Origin: Speluncibacter jeojiensis
GTDB lineage: Bacteria > Actinomycetota > Actinomycetes > Mycobacteriales > Mycobacteriaceae
Assembly: GCF_029589495.1 (NCBI RefSeq)
Contig: NZ_JAAIVF010000001.1
Coordinates: 1-64,000 of the forward strand
Direction of reading: 5' to 3'
Length of the DNA: 64,000 nucleotides
Shown here: positions 18,621 to 28,206 of the stretch, in pieces
How the letters are laid out: each line of letters starts with the position of its first letter
How positions within the stretch are numbered: the stretch's first letter is position 1
Made by a program: the position numbers and the translations under genes
Notes under the pieces: model-generated
What the model was told of the DNA's origin: nothing
The model's input: only the letters and a program-made list of their open reading frames with translations
Database searches by the model: none

Positions 18621-19502
18621 GTGGAGACAGATGCCAGCCCGTACGCGCGTGAACTCGTCGACCTGCTGTCCGGTCGGCGGGTTGTCGCGCTGACCGGGGC
18701 GGGCATCTCCACTGATTCGGGCATCCCCGACTATCGCGGCCCGGACTCGCCGCCCCGCAACCCGATGACCTATCAGCAGTTCGTCGGGGACGCCGACTTC
18801 CGGCGCCGCTACTGGGCGCGCAACCACCTGGGCTGGCGCGACATGGACGCGCGTCGGCCCAATGCGGGCCATCACGCGCTGGCGCGCCTTGAGCGCGGCG
18901 GGGTGGTCACCGGGGTGATCACCCAGAACGTCGACATGCTGCATACCAAGGCCGGCCAGCGCACGGTCGTCGATCTGCACGGCAGTTACGCGCGGGTCCG
19001 CTGTCTGGACTGCTCGGCCGTCCTGTCGCGGCTGTCGCTCGCCGAACGTCTCGAGGCCGCGAACCCCGGATTCATCGCGTCGGTCGCCTCCGCGGGGGCG
19101 ATCGAGATCGCCCCGGACGCCGACGCCGTCGTCGCCGACACCGCGCACTTCCGGATGGTCGACTGCGCGTTCTGCGGCGGCACGCTCAAACCGGACATCG
19201 TGTACTTCGGCGAGAGTGTCCCGAAGACCGTTGTGTTGCACTGCTATTCGATGGTGGATGACAGTGACGCAGTGTTGGTCGCGGGGTCGTCGCTCACGGT
19301 GATGTCCGGGCTGCGGTTCGTGCGCCGCGCGGCGAAGGACGGCAAGCCGATCGTCATCGTCAACCGCGGCGTCACCCGCGGTGACGATCTCGCGGATCTG
19401 AAGATCGATGCCGGTTGCTCGGAGGTCCTCACCGCGCTCGCCGCAGCAGCACCGCCGCGCCCGCACAACCGAGTATCAACGCCGCCAACGCCCACGCGGT
19501 GA
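18621..19502 (+). CDS. NAD-dependent protein deacetylase, SIR2 family
   Basis: 293 residues. Sirtuins remove acyl groups from lysine using NAD. Seen are GAGISTDSGIPDYRG (residues 26-40), ITQNVDMLH (100-108), the catalytic His in DLHGSY (H120), zinc cysteines C128/C131 and C182/C185 (CLDC and CAFC) and VAGSSLTVMSG near 216. Start is GTG 18621, 36 bases after ectC in the same direction, so it could be co-transcribed with ectABC; a role in controlling ectoine enzymes by deacetylation is only a guess. Its last 74 bases overlap the convergent membrane-protein gene. Confidence 0.93.
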   Translation: METDASPYARELVDLLSGRRVVALTGAGISTDSGIPDYRGPDSPPRNPMTYQQFVGDADFRRRYWARNHLGWRDMDARRPNAGHHALARLERGGVVTGVITQNVDMLHTKAGQRTVVDLHGSYARVRCLDCSAVLSRLSLAERLEAANPGFIASVASAGAIEIAPDADAVVADTAHFRMVDCAFCGGTLKPDIVYFGESVPKTVVLHCYSMVDDSDAVLVAGSSLTVMSGLRFVRRAAKDGKPIVIVNRGVTRGDDLADLKIDAGCSEVLTALAAAAPPRPHNRVSTPPTPTR

Positions 19503-20805
19503 CTGCGTCGAGCGGGCTGCCCCCGCTGATCGACAGGTCCGACAACGACGGCAAGTGCCCCGACGCGCGCGGCGGCACCTCGGTCAACGGGGTGTAGGCG
19601 GTCCAACCGAAGTCCGTCCCGGAGACCGCCCAGGTGCCGCGGTAGGCCCCGGTCAGTGCCGCCGCTGCTCCCGGCAGGAACAGCGCCCCCAGTCCCGTGC
19701 TCACAGACGACCCGGACGCCGCCGGTCCGGGCAGGGCCGACCCGACCACCACACCCACTGTCGGCGCACCGACCAGCAGCAGGACCGCGTGCAGCAGGCC
19801 AGGATCCGCGACCGGAACGGTCCCGCACCCGAGGATCAGCGCGAGCACCACCATGGCAAGCGCCGGCTGACGCCACCGGACCCCGGCCGCCACGCCCAGC
19901 AGGATCAGCACCGCGAGCGCCGCGACCATGGTCGGGTCGGGCAGTACGGCCCAATCGAACACGGTCGCCGCGACCGCCGCGACGGCGGTGATCGCCGTCG
20001 CGGCGAACACCACCACGCCGTCGGCTCCCGGTAACAGCATCGCCGCTCCGCCCGCCACCACCAGAGTGAACGCCAGCGCCGGCCCGGCGAGCCACCAGTT
20101 CGTCGGCGTCTGCGCGGTCGCGGCGGCCGCCGACGCGACCCCGCCCACCGCCAGCAGCACCACCGCGGCAACCGGCCGCCATGACACGGCGGGCAGGTGT
20201 TCGTCTGCGCCCGAACCGAATCCCACGACGATCGTCACCATCAGCAGGACACCGGCGAGCACGGCCAGCCATCCGGCGTATACCGTCGTCGACGACTGCG
20301 GCTCCAGGTAGTCGGCGTAGCGACGCGGGGGACCTCCGGCCGACACCGCGGCCGCCGTGAGCAGGAACGCCGCGACGGTTCCCGCGGCCAGCGCAGCGGT
20401 CGCGGACCGGCGCGTGCGGAGCACCGCCGCGGCGGCACCCAGTGCTGCGCCCGCGAACACCGCCTCGACATACCGCCCCGCCACCAATACCGCGACCGAA
20501 TCCGACCGCCCGAGCCCGACCTCGGCCAGCATCACGACCACAACGACGCCGAGCGTCACTGCCGGCAGTCTGCGGCCACGCAGCCTCGACGTCGCCAGGC
20601 ACGCCACCGGCGCCATGATCGCACCCGCGACCGCCCCCAAGGGATGGCTCAGCACCCACCAACGGAAGTCGGTGGCGGTCACCGCGACCGCGAGGTCGGG
20701 CGTGAAGGGTTGCACCAGAACGACACCGGCACACATACCGATCAGTACGGCGGCGAGCGCCGCCAGTATCGCCGCGCCACCCGAACGGATCGATGCTGTG
20801 CCCAT
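19429..20805 (-). CDS. Polytopic membrane protein of unknown function
   Basis: 458 residues with about ten to twelve hydrophobic segments spread from residue 10 to 455, rich in Ala, Val and Gly, ending in LLRRAR. One exposed loop near 170 (GGPPRRYADYLEPQSSTTVY) and another near 400 (GTDFGWTAYTPLTEVPPRAS) are the only polar stretches of note; the second resembles loops in mycobacterial membrane proteins that repeat FGWxxYxPL. No catalytic motif is recognised. It converges on the sirtuin gene with a 74-base coding overlap and lies 44 bases before proB, reading the same way. Confidence 0.8.
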   Translation of the reverse strand: MGTASIRSGGAAILAALAAVLIGMCAGVVLVQPFTPDLAVAVTATDFRWWVLSHPLGAVAGAIMAPVACLATSRLRGRRLPAVTLGVVVVVMLAEVGLGRSDSVAVLVAGRYVEAVFAGAALGAAAAVLRTRRSATAALAAGTVAAFLLTAAAVSAGGPPRRYADYLEPQSSTTVYAGWLAVLAGVLLMVTIVVGFGSGADEHLPAVSWRPVAAVVLLAVGGVASAAAATAQTPTNWWLAGPALAFTLVVAGGAAMLLPGADGVVVFAATAITAVAAVAATVFDWAVLPDPTMVAALAVLILLGVAAGVRWRQPALAMVVLALILGCGTVPVADPGLLHAVLLLVGAPTVGVVVGSALPGPAASGSSVSTGLGALFLPGAAAALTGAYRGTWAVSGTDFGWTAYTPLTEVPPRASGHLPSLSDLSISGGSPLDAVTAWALAALILGCAGAAVLLRRAR

Positions 20806-20849
20806 CGGCAGAACCTACCGCCCGACAGGACCATTGGCCGCACGGACTC

Positions 20850-21968
20850 CTACACGGGCACCAGATCGTCCGCGTGCACCACCGGACGCTGCAGGTCCGG
20901 CGGGAGATCGGCGCTCGAATGCCCGCGCATCGTCGCCAGTTCGATGGCGTCGTAGGCGACGACGCCGCGCCCGATCAACGCGCCGTCCGGGCCGACCAGG
21001 TCGACCACGTCACCGTCGTGGAAGTGCCCGCCCACCTCGGTGATCCCCGCCGCCAACAGCGAACGGCGCCGCTGGGCGACCGCGCGGACCGCGCCGGCAT
21101 CCAGGTGCAGACGCCCCTGCGCGTCGGCGGCATGCCGAACCCAGAAGCGGCGGGCCGACATCCGGTGCGGTCGGGCCCCGAAAGCGGTGCCGACGTAGCC
21201 GCCGGACAGCGCCGCGCCGGCCTCGGCGGCAGACGTCAACAGCACCGGCACACCCGCATCGGCGGCCAGGCGTGCGGCGGACAGCTTCGACGCCATCCCG
21301 CCGGTGCCCAGCGCGCCACCCGATCCGGCGACCACTCCGTCCAGATCCTCGGGGCCCGCAACCTCACGGATCAACTGCGCGTTGCCTTTTCGCGGATCCG
21401 CGTCGTAGAGGCCGTCCACGTCGGAGAGCAGCACCAGCGCGTCGGCGCCGACCAGGTGCGCGACCAGCGCGGCGAGACGGTCGTTGTCGCCGAACCGGAT
21501 CTCAGCGGTCGCCACGGTGTCGTTCTCGTTGACGATCGCGACCGCGCCGAGCGCCCGCAGCCGGTCCAGTGTGCGCTGGGCGTTGCGGTGGGTGGCCCGG
21601 CGAGCGACGTCGTCGGCGGTCAGCAGCACCTGCCCTACGACCCGGTCGAACCGCGCGAACGAGCTCGCCCAGGCGTTGACCAGCGCGAGTTGTCCGACAC
21701 TGGCCGCGGCCTGCTTGGTGGCGAGGTCGCGCGGACGTTTGGTCAGCCCGAGCGGCGCGATGCCCGCCCCGACCGCACCGGAGGAGACCACCACGACGTC
21801 GGAACCGGCGCGCATGCGCGCCTCGATCGCCTCGGCCAGTGGGTCGAGTCGGTCGACGTCGAGCCCGCCGGACAGGCTCGTCAGCGCCGACGACCCGATC
21901 TTGACGACGACACTGCGTGCCGACGCGATGACCTCGCGAGTGCTCGCCCCGTCTCCGCAGGCGCTCAC
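20850..21968 (-). CDS. proB: Glutamate 5-kinase ProB
   Basis: 372 residues. ProB phosphorylates glutamate in the first step of proline synthesis. The amino-acid kinase domain covers about 15-265 ([56 protein letters not shown]) and a PUA domain covers about 280-372, the full two-domain form. The GTG at 21968 overlaps the obg stop by GTGA and so was chosen over a longer frame that runs antisense-free but inside obg. Proline feedback inhibition is usual for this family. obg-proB adjacency is conserved in mycobacteria (Rv2440c-Rv2439c). Confidence 0.95.
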   Translation of the reverse strand: MSACGDGASTREVIASARSVVVKIGSSALTSLSGGLDVDRLDPLAEAIEARMRAGSDVVVVSSGAVGAGIAPLGLTKRPRDLATKQAAASVGQLALVNAWASSFARFDRVVGQVLLTADDVARRATHRNAQRTLDRLRALGAVAIVNENDTVATAEIRFGDNDRLAALVAHLVGADALVLLSDVDGLYDADPRKGNAQLIREVAGPEDLDGVVAGSGGALGTGGMASKLSAARLAADAGVPVLLTSAAEAGAALSGGYVGTAFGARPHRMSARRFWVRHAADAQGRLHLDAGAVRAVAQRRRSLLAAGITEVGGHFHDGDVVDLVGPDGALIGRGVVAYDAIELATMRGHSSADLPPDLQRPVVHADDLVPV

Positions 21969-23425
21969 TGCTCCTCCGGATCGAGCCCTTCGAGTCCGCG
22001 CCGGACCCGGTGGGCGTGCTTGCGTTCCGCGGCGCCGATGCGCTCGTTCTGATCCAGTCGCGCGTCGGTGCCGCGACCGGTCATGGTCACGTCCACGCCG
22101 GCCGGGGTCTGCGGCTCCCAGTCGAAGCTCACGTCGCCGATGGTCACCGAGGCGCCCGGCTGGGCACCCTGCTTGACCAGCGCGTCCTCGACGCCCAGGC
22201 GGGCCAACCGGTCCGCGAGGTAGCCGACGGCTTCGTCGTTGCTGAACTGGGTTTGACGCACCCACCGCTCGGGCCGGACACCGCGGACGATGAACCCGCC
22301 CTGCACGTCGGGATCCTTGACCACGGTGAAGCCGGTCTCGTCGATCGGGACCGGACGGATGACCTGCCGGGTCGGCTCGGCGGGCGGGTGGGCCTCGCGG
22401 TAGTTGCGGACCATGTCGGCCAGCGCGAAGGTCAAGGGCCGCAGCCCTTCCCGGCTCACCGCGGAGATCTCGAACACCGGCCAGCCGCGCTCCTCGAACT
22501 CGGGCCGGACGAAGTCGGCGAGTTCGGCGGCCTCCGGCACGTCGACCTTGTTGAGGACCACGATGCGGGGGCGGTCCGCGAGGTCGCCCAGGCCCGCGTC
22601 GCCGGCCAGAGCCGGTTGGTAGGCGGCGAGCTCGGCCTCGAGGGCATCGACGTCGGAGATCGGGTCACGGCCCGGCTCGAGGGTCGCGCAGTCGACGACG
22701 TGGGCGAGCACCGCGCACCGTTCGAGGTGGCGCAGGAAGTCCAGTCCCAGCCCGCGGCCGTCGCTGGCTCCGGGGATCAGCCCGGGTACGTCGGCGACCG
22801 TGAAGGTGGTGTCGCCGCTGGAGACCACACCGAGGTTCGGCTGCAGCGTCGTGAACGGATAGTCGGCGATCTTCGGCTTCGCCGCGGAGAGCACCGAGAC
22901 CAGCGACGATTTGCCCGCGGAGGGGAAGCCGACCAGCCCGACGTCGGCGACGGACTTGAGCTCGAGCACCAACTCACGCTCGATGCCCTCCTCACCGAGC
23001 AGCGCGAACCCGGGCGCCTTGCGTGCCCGCGACGACAGCGCCGCGTTGCCGAGCCCGCCACGGCCACCGGCCGCCGCCGCGAAGCGGGTCCCGCTGCCGA
23101 CCAGGTCGGCGAGAATGTCGCCCTTCGAGTCGAAGACGACTGTGCCGTCCGGCACCAGCAGCACCAGGTCGCTCCCATTGGCGCCATCGCGGTTGCTGCC
23201 CATGCCGGGCTTGCCGTTGCCGGCCTTGGCGTGCGGGTGGAAGTGGAAGTCCAGCAGCGTGTGCACGTTGGGGTCGACCTCGAGGATCACCGAGCCTCCC
23301 CGTCCGCCGTTGCCGCCGTCGGGGCCACCGAGTGGCTTGAACTTCTCGCGGTGCACCGAGGCGCAGCCGTGTCCGCCGTTACCGGCGCTCACGTGCAGGA
23401 CCACTCGGTCGACGAAACGGGACAC
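21965..23425 (-). CDS. obg: GTPase Obg/CgtA
   Basis: 486 residues. Obg is an essential GTPase acting in large-subunit assembly and the stress response. The glycine-rich Obg fold is residues 2-158 ([21 protein letters not shown]), the G domain about 160-340 with G1 [12 protein letters not shown]3 [14 protein letters not shown] and NKVD, then the OCT domain to about 430 and a charged tail containing HAHRVRRG. The ATG at 23425 follows an AGGAGG-like site. It lies downstream of rplU-rpmA, the standard order, but a strong hairpin separates it from rpmA. Confidence 0.97.
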   Translation of the reverse strand: MSRFVDRVVLHVSAGNGGHGCASVHREKFKPLGGPDGGNGGRGGSVILEVDPNVHTLLDFHFHPHAKAGNGKPGMGSNRDGANGSDLVLLVPDGTVVFDSKGDILADLVGSGTRFAAAAGGRGGLGNAALSSRARKAPGFALLGEEGIERELVLELKSVADVGLVGFPSAGKSSLVSVLSAAKPKIADYPFTTLQPNLGVVSSGDTTFTVADVPGLIPGASDGRGLGLDFLRHLERCAVLAHVVDCATLEPGRDPISDVDALEAELAAYQPALAGDAGLGDLADRPRIVVLNKVDVPEAAELADFVRPEFEERGWPVFEISAVSREGLRPLTFALADMVRNYREAHPPAEPTRQVIRPVPIDETGFTVVKDPDVQGGFIVRGVRPERWVRQTQFSNDEAVGYLADRLARLGVEDALVKQGAQPGASVTIGDVSFDWEPQTPAGVDVTMTGRGTDARLDQNERIGAAERKHAHRVRRGLEGLDPEEQ

Positions 23426-23478
23426 TGTGTCCTCCTAGGGGGACGGAGTCGAGACCCGACAATGATCTCGAACATGAA

Positions 23479-23518
23479 ACAGGGGCGGGCGGGGTATCAG
23501 CACCCTGCCCGCCCCTGT
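23479..23518 (-). terminator. Hairpin between rpmA and obg
   Basis: Arms ACAGGGGCGGGCGGGG (23479-23494) and CCCTGCCCGCCCCTGT (23503-23518) pair over 16 positions with one mismatch and an 8-base loop. No long T run follows on the leftward strand, so it may be a partial terminator lowering obg-proB expression relative to the ribosomal genes. Confidence 0.65.
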
Positions 23519-23547
23519 CTGTGGAGCTTTTCGCGGTTGTAGGCGGG

Positions 23548-23805
23548 TTACGCCTCGACCGGAACGATGTTGACGGTCTTGCGGCCCCGCTTGCTGCCGA
23601 ACTCGACGGCACCGGCGGAGAGGGCGAACAGGGTGTCGTCGCCGCCGCGGCCGACGTTCACACCCGGGTGGAAGTGGGTTCCGCGCTGGCGGACCAGGAT
23701 CTCGCCGGCGTTGACGGACTGGCCACCGAAACGCTTGACGCCGAGGCGCTGCGCGTTCGAATCGCGACCGTTGCGCGAGCTGGATGCACCCTTCTTATGT
23801 GCCAT
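23548..23805 (-). CDS. rpmA: 50S ribosomal protein L27
   Basis: 85 residues, the normal length. L27 lies near the peptidyl-transferase centre; its N-terminal tail reaches the tRNA ends. The [16 protein letters not shown] start shows the mature form without the Firmicute-type cleaved leader. [18 protein letters not shown] and [10 protein letters not shown] are typical. It follows rplU by 64 bases, and both share the promoter upstream of rplU. Confidence 0.98.
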   Translation of the reverse strand: MAHKKGASSSRNGRDSNAQRLGVKRFGGQSVNAGEILVRQRGTHFHPGVNVGRGGDDTLFALSAGAVEFGSKRGRKTVNIVPVEA

Positions 23806-23869
23806 GACTGATCCCTCCTAGGGAAGTGAAGAAAGTAGCGGGCTGCGAATCCGGAGGACCGCGTGCCTC

Positions 23870-24178
23870 TTACTTGTTGATGCTGGTGACCTTGAGGACG
23901 GTCAGCTTCTGGCGGTGACCCTGACGCTTGTGGTAGCCGGTCTTGTTCTTGAACTTGTGGATGCGGATCTTCGGGCCCTTGGTGTGCTCGACGACCTCGC
24001 CGGAGACGGAGGCCTTGGCCAGCGCCGCCGCGTCGGTGGTCAGGTCGGCGCCGTCGACGACGAGCGCGACCGGGAGCTGGACCGAGGTGCCGGGCTGACC
24101 CTCGATCTTCTCGACCTTGACGAGGTCACCAACGGCGACCTTGTACTGCTTGCCGCCGGTCTTGACGATCGCGTACAT
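23870..24178 (-). CDS. rplU: 50S ribosomal protein L21
   Basis: 102 residues. L21 binds 23S rRNA domain VI near L20. [20 protein letters not shown] at the start and [16 protein letters not shown] toward the end are characteristic. First gene of rplU-rpmA; a good promoter and a folded leader of about 140 bases precede it, which points to control at the RNA level, as known for L21 leaders in other phyla. Confidence 0.98.
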   Translation of the reverse strand: MYAIVKTGGKQYKVAVGDLVKVEKIEGQPGTSVQLPVALVVDGADLTTDAAALAKASVSGEVVEHTKGPKIRIHKFKNKTGYHKRQGHRQKLTVLKVTSINK

Positions 24179-24240
24179 GGAGGGCTACCCCTTGCTTTCG
24201 AAAATCTCGCTCACACCGCAGGTGGTGCGGCGCGACTGGT

Positions 24241-24292
24241 CCTGTGACTGCCACCCGGTTCGGTGCCGCGTCCGGTACAAGCCGGACACAGG
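24241..24292 (-). ncRNA. Candidate structured leader RNA of rplU (three-way junction)
   Basis: On the leftward strand an outer stem CCTGTG (24287-24292) with CACAGG (24241-24246) closes two inner hairpins: TCCGG-CTTGTA-CCGGA and CACC-GAACCG-GGTG. This compact junction ends about 63 bases before the rplU start and lies inside the transcript predicted from the promoter at 24323-24352. It could be an L21 autoregulatory site. Pairings were found by eye. Confidence 0.4.
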
Positions 24293-24322
24293 CTACTGAC
24301 GACGCCGAGCAGCGACTGGTCA

Positions 24323-24352
24323 AGATTACGGGAAGGCGGCACGCAGGGTCAA
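24323..24352 (-). promoter_or_regulatory. SigA-type promoter of rplU
   Basis: Leftward -35 TTGACC (24347-24352) and -10 TAATCT (24323-24328) with an 18-base spacer, the best vegetative promoter match noticed in the window. Transcription would begin near 24316, giving a 5' leader of about 140 bases. Confidence 0.65.
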
Positions 24353-24375
24353 ACCGGCCACCCTCCCGTCGGCCG

Positions 24376-27300
24376 TCAGGCCTCGGCGCTCACCGGAGGC
24401 CCCGCCCGGCGCGCCGCCGCACGCCGCCTGGGGCGACGTCGCGGGGTCGTGTCCGGCTCGTCTCCGGGCCGGCCGGCCGCGTCGACCGCGGGCTCGGCGC
24501 CGCCGACGGCCTCCGCCGGCGGCTCGCTCGGTGTCGGGACGGTCGAGGCGATCACCTCCGCGACGGGCGCCTCGTGGTGCACCGGCGTCGACGCCGGGCG
24601 CGAGGCACGCCGGGAACGTCGGCGCTTGGGGGGTTCGAGGGCCTGCGTATCGGATGCCGGAACAGCTTCCGCCGCTGCAGGTTCGGCGGGAGTCTCGACC
24701 TCGACGGTCTCGATCTGGACCGCCTCGGCCGGGGCGGTGCCCGTCACCGTGGTGTCGGCCTTCACACCCTCGGCCGCCGACTCCGACAGCTGGTCGTCGG
24801 TCTGCGCGGCCGCCATCGCCCGGAACATCGGGTGCTCGGACGCGTGGTGTGCGTGCGCCTCGGCGTCGGCCTTCGCCTTCTCCACGTCGGCCTTGCCGGT
24901 GTTGTTATCGGCGTTGTCATGTCCGGCCTCACGCTGCGCTTCCGACCGGCCGGACTTGGAGCGCTTGCTCTTGCGCGAGCCCTCCGACTTGCCGGGCTTC
25001 GCATTGTCCGTGCCCTCGGCGACCACCGGATCGGCGTGCACGACGATGCCGCGGCCGTGGCAGTGTTCACAGTTCGTCGAGAACGCCTCCACCAGGCCTG
25101 TGCCCAGCTTCTTGCGGGTCATCTGCACCAGTCCGAGCGAGGTCACCTCGGAGACCTGGTGGCGGGTGCGGTCGCGTCCGAGCGCCTCGGTGAGCCGGCG
25201 CAGGACCAGGTCGCGGTTGGACTCGAGCACCATGTCGATGAAGTCGACGACGATCATGCCGCCGATGTCGCGCAGCCGCATCTGCCGCACGATCTCCTCG
25301 GCGGCCTCGAGGTTGTTGCGGGTGACCGTCTCCTCGAGGTTCCCGCCGGAGCCGGTGAACTTGCCGGTGTTGACGTCGACGACCGTCATGGCCTCGGTGC
25401 GGTCGATCACCAGCGTGCCGCCGGACGGCAGCCACACCTTCCGCTCGAGTGCCTTCGCCAACTGCTCGTCGATCCGGTAGACGGTGAACACGTCCGGGTT
25501 CGAGTCGTGCCGTTCCACGCGCGGGAGCAGGTCGGGGGCGACGGTCTTGACGTAGGTCTCGACCGTGTCCCACGCCCGTTCACCCTCGACGACGAGTTTC
25601 GAGAAGTCCTCGTTGAACAGGTCGCGCACGACCTTGACCAGCAGGTCGGGCTCCTCGTAGAGGGCCTTCGGGGATCCCGACTTGCCCGCCTTGGCCTGCT
25701 CGGCGGACTCCTGGATGGACGCCCACTGCTTCTGCAGCCGGGTGACGTCACGGGAGAGTTCCTCTTCGCTGACGCCCTCGGATGCGGTGCGGATGATCAC
25801 GCCGGCGTCCGACGGGACGATCTCGCGGAGGATCTCCTTGAGACGCTTGCGTTCGGTGTCGGGCAGCTTGCGGCTGATACCGGTCGAGCCGCCGCCGGGA
25901 ACGTAGACGAGGAATCGACCCGCGAGGCTGACCTGGGTGGTCAGGCGGGCGCCCTTGTGCCCGACCGGGTCCTTGCTGACCTGGACCAGCACCTGATCGC
26001 CCGGCTTGAGGGCCTGCTCGATCCGGCGCGAGTTGCCGCCGAGCCCGGCCGCATCCCAGTCGACCTCGCCCGCGTACAGCACGCCGTTGCGCCCGCGGCC
26101 GATGTCGACGAAGGCCGCCTCCATGCTGGGCAGCACGTTCTGCACCCGGCCGAGGTAGATGTTGCCGACCATCGAGGCCGACGCCGCACTGGTGACGAAG
26201 TGCTCGACGAGCACACCGTCCTCGAGGACACCGACCTGCGTCATCAGGCCGTTTCCGCCGGCGTGCTCGCCGGTCAGCTTTTTCTCCCGCACGACCATGA
26301 CCCGGTCGACCGCCTCACGACGGGCGAGGAACTCAGACTCCGAGAGGATCGGCGGGCGACGGCGCCCGGCGTCCCGACCGTCGCGACGGCGCTGACGCTT
26401 GGCCTCGAGCCGGGTCGACCCGCTGATGCCCTGCACCTCGTCGCGCCCGCGACCCTTGTTGCGTGGTTCGCGCTCGTGCACGACCGTGTTCGGCGGATCG
26501 TCGTGCGAGCCGCCCTCCTCGGCCGACTCGCCGCTGCCCGACTTGCGGCGGCGGCGGCGACGGCGGCGACGGCTGCCCTCACCGGACTCGCCGTCGGCGG
26601 CGTTCTCTGCTTCGTTCTCCTCGCCGGACTTCCCCGCCTCGACCTCGTCGGGCTGCTCGGCCTCGGCCTGCTTGCCCTCCGACGGCTGCTCGACGTCGCC
26701 GTGCTCGGTCTCCGCGGACGACGCGGACTCCGGCGCGCCTTCCTTCTCCGGCTCGCCGCCGCCCTGCTCGCCACGCCCACGTCCGCGACCGCGACGGCCG
26801 CGGCGGCGACGACGCGTCGCTCCCGACTCGTCCGACTCGGACTCCGCCTCGGTCTCGGACTCGGTTTCGGCCGCGGCAGACTCCTGCGGCTGCGTCTCGG
26901 CTGCGGCCTCCGGCTCGGCCGGTGCGCTGGGGGCGGTACGCGGACGTGCCTCCACCGGTTCGGGCGGCAGGAACAGCGGGAGTTCCGCGGCCGGCGCCGG
27001 TGCGACGAACAGCGGCGAGACGGCCTGCGCCTCGACAGTCGCGGGCTCGGCGGCGGCAGGCCCTGCACTCTCCGGCTCGGCGGTCACCGGCGCGGCCGGG
27101 GTGGGCTCGGACTGGGCAGGCTCGGTCGCTGCCTGCGCCGGTTCGACCGGGGCGGCTTCTGCCGGCGCGGCCTCACTGCCACCGCCGGTCAACGCCGCGT
27201 GCACCCGCTCGGCGACGGTTCGGTCGATGCTGGACTGCGCGGTGCGCACCTGCTCACCGAGGGCGGCCAATTCCGCCAGGACCTGCTTGCTGGTGACACC

Positions 27301-27414
27301 GATCAGCTTCGCCAGCGCGTGCACCCGCAGGCGGTTCGGGAACTCGATCGCATGTGGATCGGTCGAGGCTCCGGTCTCGGTATTCACATTCTCGGGCGGC
27401 GCTTGATCGGCCAC
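24376..27414 (-). CDS. rne: Ribonuclease E/G with IF2-like N-terminal domain
   Basis: 1012 residues. RNase E starts mRNA decay and processes rRNA and tRNA. From the N-terminus: an IF2_N-like helical module (LRVHALAKLIGVTSKQVLAE, about 28-75); a long Ala/Glu/Pro-rich and Arg-rich disordered region to about 330; the S1 and catalytic core (GNIYLGRVQNVLPSMEAAFV; Asp residues in VDVNTGKFTG and IVVDFIDM); the zinc link CEHCHGRG near 780; and a disordered tail. GTG 27414 follows GAGGAG. Arms rich in Arg (RRRRRGRRGRGRG) probably bind RNA or partners. Gene order ndk-rne-rplU matches Rv2445c-Rv2442c. Confidence 0.93.
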   Translation of the reverse strand: MADQAPPENVNTETGASTDPHAIEFPNRLRVHALAKLIGVTSKQVLAELAALGEQVRTAQSSIDRTVAERVHAALTGGGSEAAPAEAAPVEPAQAATEPAQSEPTPAAPVTAEPESAGPAAAEPATVEAQAVSPLFVAPAPAAELPLFLPPEPVEARPRTAPSAPAEPEAAAETQPQESAAAETESETEAESESDESGATRRRRRGRRGRGRGRGEQGGGEPEKEGAPESASSAETEHGDVEQPSEGKQAEAEQPDEVEAGKSGEENEAENAADGESGEGSRRRRRRRRRKSGSGESAEEGGSHDDPPNTVVHEREPRNKGRGRDEVQGISGSTRLEAKRQRRRDGRDAGRRRPPILSESEFLARREAVDRVMVVREKKLTGEHAGGNGLMTQVGVLEDGVLVEHFVTSAASASMVGNIYLGRVQNVLPSMEAAFVDIGRGRNGVLYAGEVDWDAAGLGGNSRRIEQALKPGDQVLVQVSKDPVGHKGARLTTQVSLAGRFLVYVPGGGSTGISRKLPDTERKRLKEILREIVPSDAGVIIRTASEGVSEEELSRDVTRLQKQWASIQESAEQAKAGKSGSPKALYEEPDLLVKVVRDLFNEDFSKLVVEGERAWDTVETYVKTVAPDLLPRVERHDSNPDVFTVYRIDEQLAKALERKVWLPSGGTLVIDRTEAMTVVDVNTGKFTGSGGNLEETVTRNNLEAAEEIVRQMRLRDIGGMIVVDFIDMVLESNRDLVLRRLTEALGRDRTRHQVSEVTSLGLVQMTRKKLGTGLVEAFSTNCEHCHGRGIVVHADPVVAEGTDNAKPGKSEGSRKSKRSKSGRSEAQREAGHDNADNNTGKADVEKAKADAEAHAHHASEHPMFRAMAAAQTDDQLSESAAEGVKADTTVTGTAPAEAVQIETVEVETPAEPAAAEAVPASDTQALEPPKRRRSRRASRPASTPVHHEAPVAEVIASTVPTPSEPPAEAVGGAEPAVDAAGRPGDEPDTTPRRRPRRRAAARRAGPPVSAEA

Positions 27415-27773
27415 GTAGTCTCCTCGGACCCCCGGGCGCGTCCGACGCGGCCACGCGAGGGCAATTCTGTGTGCTCGAACCCGGCAGGGCACGAGATCGG
27501 CTGGTCTCGCTCCGCGTCTCGACGCGGAACCTGACTGAATGACCTCGGTTCGCCCCTCGTCATCCAGCATGCTCGTGCTCCGTCGGGGATTTCCCGTCCG
27601 GCAGAGCTGCGATGACCTCGGGAGAACCGTCGGCTACATCCGGTCGCCACGCGAGTTGCTGCTCGCGCTACGACTGCTGCCAGTATCCCACATCCGCCGC
27701 CGAACCCACGCCAACACCACCACGCGACGCGGCGCCGCCTGCCGCGCACCGCCGGCCACGGTCCGAGAGAGCG
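27415..27773 (-). other. Gap between ndk and rne: probable rne leader
   Basis: 359 bases without a convincing gene. It is the upstream region of rne on the leftward strand. A possible -10 (GATACT, near 27686-27691) is visible but no good -35. Some GC-rich dyads occur, none terminator-like. A long regulated 5' leader is plausible because rne is often autoregulated. Confidence 0.4.
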
Positions 27774-28187
27774 CTATCCCAGCTCGGGGAACCAGATGCC
27801 GATCTCCCGGTCGGCCGACTCGGTCGAGTCGGATCCGTGCACCAGGTTGCGCTGGGTCTCGGTCGCCAGATCGCCTCGGATGGACCCCGGGGCCGCGGCG
27901 GCGACCGGGTCGGTCGATCCGGCCAGCTGCCGGAAGGCGGCAATCGCGCGCGGACCCTCGACGACCGCGGCCACGAGCGGGCCCGAGGTGATGAACTCGA
28001 GCAGCCCCGGATAAAACGGCTTGCCCTCGTGCTCGGCGTAGTGCTCGGCGGCCACCGAGGTCGGGGCGGTCCGCAGTTCCATGGCGGCGAGGGTCAGGCC
28101 CTTGCGCTCGATGCGGGAGAGGATTTCGCCGACGTATCCGCGGGCGACGCCGTCGGGCTTGATCAGTACGAGGGTGCGCTCTGTCAC
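27774..28187 (-). CDS. ndk: Nucleoside-diphosphate kinase
   Basis: 137 residues, normal length. Ndk moves the gamma phosphate of ATP onto nucleoside diphosphates through a phosphohistidine. [19 protein letters not shown] is the N-terminal strand, and [16 protein letters not shown] holds the active-site histidine (H118). It begins 19 bases after DUF4233 in the valS-folC-DUF4233-ndk unit. Confidence 0.98.
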   Translation of the reverse strand: MTERTLVLIKPDGVARGYVGEILSRIERKGLTLAAMELRTAPTSVAAEHYAEHEGKPFYPGLLEFITSGPLVAAVVEGPRAIAAFRQLAGSTDPVAAAAPGSIRGDLATETQRNLVHGSDSTESADREIGIWFPELG

Positions 28188-28206
28188 GGGTGGTCAGCCT
28201 AGTGGG

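Noticed and set aside
24244-27534. Long + strand open frame opposite rne
   Set aside because: Antisense to a clear RNase E gene; composition is skewed to Leu/Gly/Arg with no domain.
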